NCBI GenBank assembly: GCA_041609895.1
Contig: JBFIPX010000176.1
Location: forward strand, 1-7,002
DNA from: JAHHLP01 sp041609895
GTDB lineage: Bacteria > Bacteroidota > Rhodothermia > Rhodothermales > JABDKH01
DNA: 7,002 bases
Direction of reading: 5' to 3'
Shown here: positions 1-5,587 of the stretch, one piece after another
How the letters are laid out: every line of letters starts with the position of its first letter
How positions within the stretch are numbered: the first letter of the stretch is position 1
Notes under the pieces: model-generated
Told to the model about the DNA's origin: nothing
Database searches by the model: none
The model's input: only the letters and a program-made list of their open reading frames with translations
Position numbers and translations under genes: made by a program

Positions 1-9
1 AATTACGGG

Positions 10-15
10 TCACCT
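10..15 (-). promoter_or_regulatory. Possible ribosome binding site for a gene beyond the left edge
   Basis: Read on the minus strand, AGGTGA lies 9 bases from the window edge, downstream of the DivIVA stop codon. Its position would suit a start codon just outside the window, so the minus-strand gene string may continue. The start codon cannot be seen, and a six-base match can arise by chance. Confidence 0.2.
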
Positions 16-50
16 GTGATAAGCGTAATGGATCTGGAATACTTCGCCCG

Positions 51-911
51 TCAGGCAAGATCATCCAGAATCTTACGAATCTTATCCATCTCAGGCGAAT
101 CCCGTCGGCTCTCATTTCCCGTCGCCCCTGACGAGGGCGCTCGGCCACCGTCCGTGTGTTCCGTAGCAACTTCCGTATCGAATCGCAGGGTGTCTTCGAT
201 ATTGGCGGAGGGGTCGACCTCATTCGGCACGGCAACCGCTGCTTCGGGCTGAACCTCTTCCGACGTAGGCGACACCGGATGCGCTTCATCCTTCACTTCG
301 TTTTCTACGTTCACCTCGCCATCGATTCCGTGTTCTTCCGCGACTTCCTCGAGGCCTGCCATCTCATCCACTGCTTGCTCTCGCCCACCATCTCCCGCAG
401 ACGCCGACTCGGCAATCGCGTTCTCCAGTTCGGTTTCCACTTCATCGGCGGCAGCCACCGGATGCTGCTTTTCGTGGTCATCCAGAATGGCCAGCTCGGA
501 GTTGAGCAACGCGCGCAAGCGTGCGATCACCTCCGCCCGTCGTGAACGAATGCGTTCAATCTCCCGACGCAGTCGGTACTTCTCGTCTTCTGCCTGTTTC
601 TGGATTCGCGTCGCCGCAGCGACCGCCTCTTCGACAATTGCCTTGGCCTTGGTCTTTGCCGCTTCCAGGGACTGCTTTGAAGAGTGACGAGCCGTCTTCA
701 GCGCTTCCTGCATGGCCTCTTCGACCTGATTGTAATGAGTCAGCTTGGACTCCAACTCAATGATGCGGCGCTCCAGCCTATCATTCTCTTCCGACACATC
801 CTGCCATTGATCGGCGACCATTTGCAGAAACGCGTGTACCTCCTCCGGGTCCACGCCACGCATCGTGCGCTTGAAGTCCTGCTTCTTGATGTCAAGGGGC
901 GTTAGTTTCAT
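51..911 (-). CDS. DivIVA domain-containing coiled-coil protein
   Basis: A 286-residue protein of the DivIVA family, cytoplasmic coiled-coil proteins that bind the membrane through an N-terminal domain and recruit division or envelope-growth partners. Residues 1-21 (MKLTPLDIKKQ...RGVD) match the family's hallmark opening, and residues about 22-145 are heptad-like and charged, as expected for a dimeric coiled coil. In the membrane-inserting loop defined in Bacillus (Phe17-Arg18), Arg18 is kept, position 17 is Met, and the usual Tyr20 is Val. Residues about 150-270 form a long acidic, Ala/Glu/Val-rich, probably disordered region. A short amphipathic segment, DKIRKILDDLA, ends the protein and could be a partner-binding helix (inference). 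I chose ATG at 911 because it begins the conserved domain. An in-frame GTG at 959 would add 16 unconserved residues and overlap the upstream gene. It is the last gene of the visible minus-strand string. The family call is firm; its role in this Gram-negative cell is not known. Confidence 0.88.
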   Translation of the reverse strand: MKLTPLDIKKQDFKRTMRGVDPEEVHAFLQMVADQWQDVSEENDRLERRIIELESKLTHYNQVEEAMQEALKTARHSSKQSLEAAKTKAKAIVEEAVAAATRIQKQAEDEKYRLRREIERIRSRRAEVIARLRALLNSELAILDDHEKQHPVAAADEVETELENAIAESASAGDGGREQAVDEMAGLEEVAEEHGIDGEVNVENEVKDEAHPVSPTSEEVQPEAAVAVPNEVDPSANIEDTLRFDTEVATEHTDGGRAPSSGATGNESRRDSPEMDKIRKILDDLA

Positions 912-948
912 TCCGCAAACTGCTTTGTTTGAATCAAGCTCCGGTACG

Positions 949-1206
949 CTAGCTCTCACGGAGACGACTGCTTCCGGACGGCGTAGGCGACTCGATTTTT
1001 TCGTCCAGCATATCTGACTCTACGTCTACGCGTGTAGCAATTGCCTCGAGATTGCGAATTCGCCTTTCCAAGTCCTCGGTGACCTCTCCAAGTCGCTGAA
1101 CCTCCTCCAAGGCGGCCGACGCGCTCTCACGCTCGTAGCCTTGCGAAGCCCGAACAAGCAGGTAGGCAACCAGCCCGGCAGCTACTGTAAGAACCAACCA
1201 GATCAT
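949..1206 (-). CDS. Small single-pass membrane protein, PspB-like
   Basis: An 85-residue protein with one N-terminal hydrophobic helix (about residues 2-19) followed by a charged helix (about 27-72) with heptad-like spacing, and a Ser/Pro-rich tail. The layout, size and the stretch QRLGEVTEDLERRIRNLEA resemble PspB, the inner-membrane phage-shock protein whose cytoplasmic helix ends in a motif like RERIQALESIL. That likeness is from memory and limited to the helix. The Trp- and Pro-rich end of PspB is missing and no pspA or pspC lies nearby, so it may instead be an unrelated membrane-anchored coiled coil. It starts 80 bases after yggS and stops 37 bases before the DivIVA gene, suggesting the two are expressed together. 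No clear Shine-Dalgarno sequence precedes ATG 1206. A plausible role is a membrane tether or stress sensor beside DivIVA, but this is inference. Confidence 0.6.
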   Translation of the reverse strand: MIWLVLTVAAGLVAYLLVRASQGYERESASAALEEVQRLGEVTEDLERRIRNLEAIATRVDVESDMLDEKIESPTPSGSSRLRES

Positions 1207-1277
1207 GTCAATGGCAAACTACTACGTAGAATCGGCCTATAGTGGGCTTACTCAAGCGATTAGCTAATATTGCGCAG

Positions 1278-1295
1278 CGGACCGAATCAGGTCCG
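1278..1295 (-). other. Hairpin over the yggS stop codon
   Basis: CGGACC and GGTCCG form a perfect six-base-pair inverted repeat around a six-base loop (GAATCA on the plus strand) that contains the yggS stop codon. No run of T follows on the transcribed side, so it is not a standard intrinsic terminator. It could weaken read-through or protect the 3' end of the upstream mRNA, partly separating yggS from the PspB-like/DivIVA pair. The rest of the 80-base gap (1207-1277) shows no promoter I can defend. Confidence 0.4.
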
Positions 1296-1994
1296 ATCAC
1301 CGAAGATAGCCGTGCCAACCCTCACGTGCGTTGCACCTTCCTCAATCGCAACCTCGAAATCGCCGCTCATGCCCATTGACAAGACCTCGAAATCGATGCT
1401 GAGACTGGACTGGATACGCTCGTAAAGGCGCCTAAGTTTTGCAAATTCGGGGCGCACCTCCTCGGGATCCTCCACAGGTCTTGCGAGCGTCATCAGCCCA
1501 ATAACCCTGAGATGGTCATATCTAAGAATCTCGCGGACTGCAGATTCCGCGTCTTCCGGGTCCCATCCAAATTTGCTGTCCTCGCCTGACACATTCACCT
1601 GCGCCAGACATTGAATGACCATTGAGTCACTACCCGCCCGCTGGTCCAACGCGTCGGCTAGCCTGAGGCTGTCGAGTCCGTGAAAGACCGAACAATGTCC
1701 TAGCAGGTCTTTAACCTTGTTTCGTTGAAGGTGACCCACCATGTGCCAGTTGATCTCGCTGTCTGGATATAACTCCACCCACTGATCGACCTTCTCAACG
1801 AGTTCCTGCACACGGTTTTCACCGAAGTCTCGAATGCCGGACTCGTACGCGAATCGTATGTCCTCTATCGAGAACTTCTTGGATACGGCGACGAGCGTGA
1901 CGTCTTCAGGGCGCCGATCGGCCCTTTCAGCTGCACGCCTAACCCGATCAAACAGCACCTCGATGTTACGCCGGATTTCCTGTGCTCGGACCAT
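1287..1994 (-). CDS. yggS: YggS/PLPBP-family pyridoxal phosphate-binding protein
   Basis: A full-length (235 aa) member of the YggS/YlmE/PROSC family, single-domain TIM-barrel proteins that bind pyridoxal 5'-phosphate without known catalysis and keep vitamin B6 and amino-acid pools balanced. Lys39 in LVAVSK is the expected PLP-linking lysine. Other family motifs are FGENRVQE (58-65), WHMVGHLQRNK (83-93), VNVSGEDSKFG (133-143), GLMTLA (166-171) and the phosphate-binding end SMGMSGD...GATHVRVGTAIFG (206-232). The start at ATG 1994 is supported by GAGAGG at 2000-2005, five bases upstream. It follows the CPXCG gene by 17 bases, so co-transcription is likely. In many bacteria this family sits near division or envelope genes (ylmE next to sepF and divIVA in Bacillus; yggS next to yggT in E. 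coli), in keeping with the DivIVA gene two positions downstream. Confidence 0.96.
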   Translation of the reverse strand: MVRAQEIRRNIEVLFDRVRRAAERADRRPEDVTLVAVSKKFSIEDIRFAYESGIRDFGENRVQELVEKVDQWVELYPDSEINWHMVGHLQRNKVKDLLGHCSVFHGLDSLRLADALDQRAGSDSMVIQCLAQVNVSGEDSKFGWDPEDAESAVREILRYDHLRVIGLMTLARPVEDPEEVRPEFAKLRRLYERIQSSLSIDFEVLSMGMSGDFEVAIEEGATHVRVGTAIFGDRT

Positions 1995-2011
1995 TGCAAC
2001 CTCTCAGTAGC

Positions 2012-2203
2012 CTACATCTCTCGATCGACCGCCACGTCGATATCCTGTGCCTCCGAAACCGTGCACGTCACGAGCATCGGTTGGCAGCACACCTCACAGT
2101 CCTCGACATACTGCTGAGATCCAGGACTCGCGTCAACCACAAGAGAGATCTGCTGCCAACAGTAGGGACACATAACGACATGCTCGTTCAGCAGCGGCTC
2201 CAT
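2012..2203 (-). CDS. CPXCG motif-containing cysteine-rich mini-protein
   Basis: A 63-residue cytoplasmic protein with a CPYC knuckle at residues 12-15 and a second cysteine group, EDCEVCCQPM, around 35-43 (Cys36, Cys39, Cys40). This matches the small CPXCG cysteine-rich family, in which paired cysteines are thought to bind zinc as in a zinc ribbon. There is one further cysteine, Cys47. The hydrophilic C-terminal third carries no motif I recognise. The start at ATG 2203 is well supported by GGAGGG at 2210-2215, six bases upstream. It begins 15 bases after the ybbP stop and ends 17 bases before yggS, inside the operon. The biochemical role of the family is unknown to me; a structural zinc or nucleic-acid-binding role is only a guess from the fold type. 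Confidence 0.85.
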   Translation of the reverse strand: MEPLLNEHVVMCPYCWQQISLVVDASPGSQQYVEDCEVCCQPMLVTCTVSEAQDIDVAVDREM

Positions 2204-2218
2204 CGCGAACCCTCCACA

Positions 2219-4765
2219 TCAGACTTCGATTCTGAGGACGTCGAGCGCGGGTCGTGAATATACCCCACGACTGCTGACCAGACCTACACCCACCGTCAGT
2301 GCGACTACCGATACGACCACGACCAACAGTTCGAACCAGGGTAAGACGAACGGAGCCTCAAAGACGAATTGCGCGAGCGCGAGTGTCGCAAGGCTGGAAA
2401 GCACGACGCCCGTGAGCGCTGCAAGTAGTCCAAGGAGCAGGTACTCGACCGTCATTATGGTGAAGACCTGATCGCGCGCTGCTCCAAGTGTCTTAAGCAG
2501 GACACTCTCCCCAATCCTGCGTACGCGGCTGACAACGACGGCTGCCGCAAGAACAATGAATCCGGTGAGTATGCTGAAACCCGCCATGAAACGAACGGCA
2601 AAAGCGATCTTATCGAAAACTGCCTCAACAACTTCAAGGATGAGACTCAGGTCGATGGCCGAGACGCCAGGATACTCACGGATTACTGCAGCCTGAATGG
2701 CTCCCGATTCGGACTCGTCTTCGGTTCGTGTCACGATCACGTTGAAATGCGGCGCGTCGTTTAGGACGCCTTCCGGAAACACAACGAAAAAGTTGGTACG
2801 CACTTGTCGCCACTCAACCCGACGAACGCTTCCGATCGTTGTCGTGATGGGAATTCCCTGAACATCGAAGACCAGCGTGTCGCCGAGGCTAACGTCAAGA
2901 TCGCCCATAATGTCTTGTTCGATCGAGACGGGAACGACGGCATCGGGCGCGTACGGGCCCGGGTCGAAATTCCCATCCACAACTTCCTCTGACTCCGTGA
3001 GAAACGATCGGAAGGTTGACCGATATTCCCTTCGGTGCGCCCAGGTCGTTCGAGTCGTGGAATCGGCCCTCATTTCGTCGATAGTTCGACCGTTGATGGC
3101 CGAAAGGCGCATGGTCACAATAGGTACAGTTTCGACAGCTTCGAGGCCGCGATCAGAAAGGATGCGCTGTACTCCGTTTGTCTGGTCGGGCTGAATATCG
3201 AAGAAGACGAGATTGGGCCGTCCGCGATCGTCCGCGGTATCGATCTGGTTCAACAATAGAAACTGAAGCGACACGAAGGTCGACACGAGGAACGTTCCAA
3301 GTCCGATGGCCAACAGCATCATCAACGTCTGGTTGTTCGGCCGGTACAGGTTTGCGACTCCTTGGCGAAGGACATAAGACAGTCGATCGAAAGAAATGCG
3401 CCGGAGCACGCGGGTTGCAGCGTACGCGACCGCGGCCAGCAATGCGCACACTACCACGAGTGCAAATACATACGCGACCGCAACGATCGGATTTGGTCCC
3501 TGACCGATCGCAATCAACAGCACTGCAGCGACGAGAAGTACCAGCACCCCCACTTTGATCCAATCGACTCCTTTGTCTTCCTGGAGTCCGGCCGCGGTTC
3601 GAAGCGCCATCATGGGTGACACCTTTCGAACCTTCAGCAACGGAAGCAGCGCGAACAGTACGGTGACGGACGTCCCTACCCCGACGCCGAAAAGGACGGC
3701 CGGGAAGGACACAGAAAACGCAACGTCAACCGGGATGAAGTCCGACAAAACGAGCGGAAGCAGCTGCTGTACGAGAACCCCAAGGCCGGCGCCTGCTATC
3801 GAGCCGAGTAGCCCTAGCGCAACCGCCTGAATCACATAGATGCCAAACGTGGATCTTACTCGCGCGCCGACGCATCGAAGCACTGCGGCCGTCTGCAGTC
3901 GCTGGGTCACGTAAACGTGTATGGCGCTGGCCACCCCGACACTTCCGAGCAGCAGTGCCATCAGTGCCGCCAGCCCAAGGAACTTGTAGAGATTTGTGAG
4001 CGCCGCATTCCAGTTGCGCTTTATCTCGGCGACCGAGTCACTGCCTACGTCGTATTCGCGAAGGCGGGGTTTCAGCGTTGTGAGAAGTGCTTCTACGTCA
4101 ACCGAATCAGCAAAGCGAAAAAAGACCTCATGTTCGACGCGGCTTCCCGGTCCGATCAACGTCGAGTCAATCCGCGCCAGGGGGATGTAGACGCGCGGAC
4201 TCACGAGAGCGAACGCTGCGGATTCGCGGGCCGTGCGTTTCAGAACGCCGGCCACAGGATACCCCTGCCCGCCGATCATCACAGAATCCCCTACCTCGAC
4301 GCGAAACTGTGATGCGAGAGAACCATCGACCAGTGCAGATCCGGCTAGACGATACAATCCTGCTGCTGAGTCGGGCTCGGTGACGATCTGACCGTAGTAC
4401 GGGAAGTCGCCCTCGATCGCTCGCACCGAGACCAGTCGAGTGTTGCCGGACTCAGGAAACAGCGCCATCGAAGCGAATGAGATCCGACGAGACTGATCAC
4501 CACCGAGCGAGTCAATAATCGCCTCGACCTCATCGGGAAACGGTTGCCGGCTCTCGAAACTCATGTCCGCGCCAAGGAGAGCTTTTGCCTGATCGTCGAC
4601 CGCAGTCCGGAGGCTGTCGCCAAAAGAATGAATGGCGACGAGCGCCGCCACTCCTAACACGATCGAACTGACAAACAAAAGGAGTCTTCCCCGCGAACCA
4701 CGCGATTCGCGCCACGCCATGCGCAGCGTCCAGGGTATGCTTTGACTTCCACGGTTCAGTTCCAT
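2219..4765 (-). CDS. ybbP: FtsX-like ABC transporter permease, YbbP type
   Basis: An 848-residue inner-membrane permease, close to the length I recall for E. coli YbbP. I read ten membrane helices: about 27-47, then 262-284, 308-335, 352-377, 402-421, 427-450, 479-505, 720-745, 768-797 and 811-832. Two large periplasmic regions (about 48-255 and 506-715) follow the first and seventh helices. This duplicated FtsX layout marks the YbbP/LolC-related superfamily. Strong YbbP signs are LRQGVANLYRPNNQT (466-480) before helix 7 and VRRVEWRQVRTNFFVVFPEG (647-666). Cytoplasmic loops with RCVGAR (297-302) and LKTLGAARDQ (757-766) are the usual ATPase coupling segments. The start lies 6 bases after the ybbA stop with only a weak ribosome site, suggesting translational coupling. 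With YbbA it should form an ATP-driven mechanotransmission-type complex acting on hydrophobic molecules or on the periplasmic partner TesA, encoded just beyond ybbA. The substrate cannot be read from sequence. Confidence 0.92.
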   Translation of the reverse strand: MELNRGSQSIPWTLRMAWRESRGSRGRLLLFVSSIVLGVAALVAIHSFGDSLRTAVDDQAKALLGADMSFESRQPFPDEVEAIIDSLGGDQSRRISFASMALFPESGNTRLVSVRAIEGDFPYYGQIVTEPDSAAGLYRLAGSALVDGSLASQFRVEVGDSVMIGGQGYPVAGVLKRTARESAAFALVSPRVYIPLARIDSTLIGPGSRVEHEVFFRFADSVDVEALLTTLKPRLREYDVGSDSVAEIKRNWNAALTNLYKFLGLAALMALLLGSVGVASAIHVYVTQRLQTAAVLRCVGARVRSTFGIYVIQAVALGLLGSIAGAGLGVLVQQLLPLVLSDFIPVDVAFSVSFPAVLFGVGVGTSVTVLFALLPLLKVRKVSPMMALRTAAGLQEDKGVDWIKVGVLVLLVAAVLLIAIGQGPNPIVAVAYVFALVVVCALLAAVAYAATRVLRRISFDRLSYVLRQGVANLYRPNNQTLMMLLAIGLGTFLVSTFVSLQFLLLNQIDTADDRGRPNLVFFDIQPDQTNGVQRILSDRGLEAVETVPIVTMRLSAINGRTIDEMRADSTTRTTWAHRREYRSTFRSFLTESEEVVDGNFDPGPYAPDAVVPVSIEQDIMGDLDVSLGDTLVFDVQGIPITTTIGSVRRVEWRQVRTNFFVVFPEGVLNDAPHFNVIVTRTEDESESGAIQAAVIREYPGVSAIDLSLILEVVEAVFDKIAFAVRFMAGFSILTGFIVLAAAVVVSRVRRIGESVLLKTLGAARDQVFTIMTVEYLLLGLLAALTGVVLSSLATLALAQFVFEAPFVLPWFELLVVVVSVVALTVGVGLVSSRGVYSRPALDVLRIEV

Positions 4766-4771
4766 GTGCGA

Positions 4772-5551
4772 TCACGAACCGGTCGAAGTTGAAGTCGCCG
4801 ATCTGGCATGCGCGCCGGCTTCAGTGGAATCGGAGGACTCGGACTGCGAATCCGATTCCACCGCACCTCCGCGCAGTCTGACCACTCTCGCCGATCGGCT
4901 GGCCAACTCCTCGTCGTGCGTGACGAGCACCAATGTCGTCCCCGCAGTCCGATTCAGATCGAACAGAAGATCGGCGATCGCACGGCCGGTATCCGTATCG
5001 AGCTCGCCCGTCGGCTCATCCGCGAACAGGATCGTCGGGTTATTTACAAATGCCCGCGCAATGGCCACACGCTGCTGCTCGCCGCCGGACAACTCTGCGG
5101 GATAATGACTCGTACGCGCACCGAGGCCGACTTTGTCGAGAAGCGTCGTTGCCCGGGCCCGCGCATCTCGATCACCGCGAAGCTCCGCAGGCACCATCAC
5201 GTTTTCAAGCGCGGTAAGGGTCGGAATGAGTCTAAAAGATTGGAAGACGAAGCCAACGTGCTCGTTTCTTAGACGTGCCCTCCCGTCTTCGTCGAGATCG
5301 TCAAGATCTTGGCCACAAAGTAGTACTGAGCCGCGTGTGCTCCGGTCGAGGCCGGCACTCAGACCGAGCAGCGTTGTTTTGCCGCTTCCTGATGGACCCA
5401 CGACGGCGCAGCTTTCGCCCCTACGCAGGGCAAGAGAGACGTCGTTGAGAACGGTCAGCGTTCGCGTCCCGGAGCGGTACGTCTTGGTCAGCCCGGTTAC
5501 CCGAAGAACCGTCTCCGCTTGGGCGTCGTATGTAGCGGCCGAACTCGGCAT
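4772..5551 (-). CDS. ybbA: ABC transporter ATPase, YbbA/LolD type
   Basis: The 259-residue nucleotide-binding subunit for the YbbP permease. All ATPase motifs are intact: Walker A GPSGSGKT (52-59), Q-loop Gln104 in FVFQSFRLIPTLTALENV, signature LSGGEQQR (154-161), Walker B ILFADEP with Asp178 and Glu179, D-loop GELD, and the H-loop His212 in VTHD. The Q-loop region is typical of the LolD/MacB/YbbA subgroup that partners FtsX-fold permeases. The start is ATG 5551, preceded by the purine run GAGAGAGAG. An upstream in-frame TTG at 5575 would place that run inside the gene and add eight residues without family likeness. The last 28 residues (about 232-259) are a Ser/Thr/Asp/Glu/Ala-rich tail with no ABC-domain counterpart. 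The stop codon is 6 bases from the ybbP start, and tesA diverges from the other side. Confidence 0.95.
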   Translation of the reverse strand: MPSSAATYDAQAETVLRVTGLTKTYRSGTRTLTVLNDVSLALRRGESCAVVGPSGSGKTTLLGLSAGLDRSTRGSVLLCGQDLDDLDEDGRARLRNEHVGFVFQSFRLIPTLTALENVMVPAELRGDRDARARATTLLDKVGLGARTSHYPAELSGGEQQRVAIARAFVNNPTILFADEPTGELDTDTGRAIADLLFDLNRTAGTTLVLVTHDEELASRSARVVRLRGGAVESDSQSESSDSTEAGAHARSATSTSTGS

Positions 5552-5587
5552 AATCTCTCTCTCTATCAGTCGCAAAAAATCTCGTTC
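5552..5587. promoter_or_regulatory. Divergent tesA/ybbA control region
   Basis: Only 36 bases separate the two divergent start codons, too few for two separate non-overlapping promoters, so promoter elements must overlap or lie inside the opposite gene. CATAAT at 5549-5554, overlapping the ybbA start, is the best -10-like match for tesA, but no good -35 lies at the right distance. I found no convincing promoter for ybbA within the first 50 bases of tesA. An A6 run (5574-5579) sits near tesA, which has no G-rich ribosome site. Confidence 0.35.
5554..5564 (-). repeat. TC/GA dinucleotide run forming the ybbA ribosome binding site
   Basis: Five TC units plus T on the plus strand read as AGAGAGAGAGA on the minus strand, ending two bases before ATG 5551. 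This purine run supplies the Shine-Dalgarno sequence of ybbA and supports ATG 5551 over the TTG at 5575. As a short tandem repeat it could change length by replication slippage and so alter ribosome-site strength or spacing. Confidence 0.6.

Larger units (their letters stand above)
51..5551 (-). other. Predicted operon ybbA-ybbP-CPXCG-yggS-(pspB-like)-divIVA-like
   Basis: Six genes share one strand with gaps of 6, 15, 17, 80 and 37 bases and no strong terminator between them. The first four are almost surely one transcript. The 80-base gap with a hairpin after yggS leaves room for a separate promoter for the last two. That these are a single functional unit is inference from spacing only. Confidence 0.55.

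Noticed and set aside
912..959. GTG 959 as start of the DivIVA-like gene
   Set aside because: It adds 16 residues ahead of the conserved MKLTPLDI opening and overlaps the upstream gene; ATG 911 fits the family start.
1207..1277. Promoter in the gap before the PspB-like gene (TATAGG, and a TAG-TTTG element)
   Set aside because: TATAGG has no matching -35 at a sensible distance, and the TTTG element has one spacer base rather than the two of the Bacteroidota TAnnTTTG -7 box.
3917..4312. Plus-strand open frame of 131 codons inside ybbP
   Set aside because: It lies wholly antisense to a strongly supported permease, has no recognisable motif and no ribosome site, and its composition follows from the opposite strand's codons.
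5519..5587. Upstream TTG start for tesA
   Set aside because: It would add 23 residues, overlap ybbA and place the lipoprotein signal peptide internally. ATG 5588 gives a clean signal peptide.
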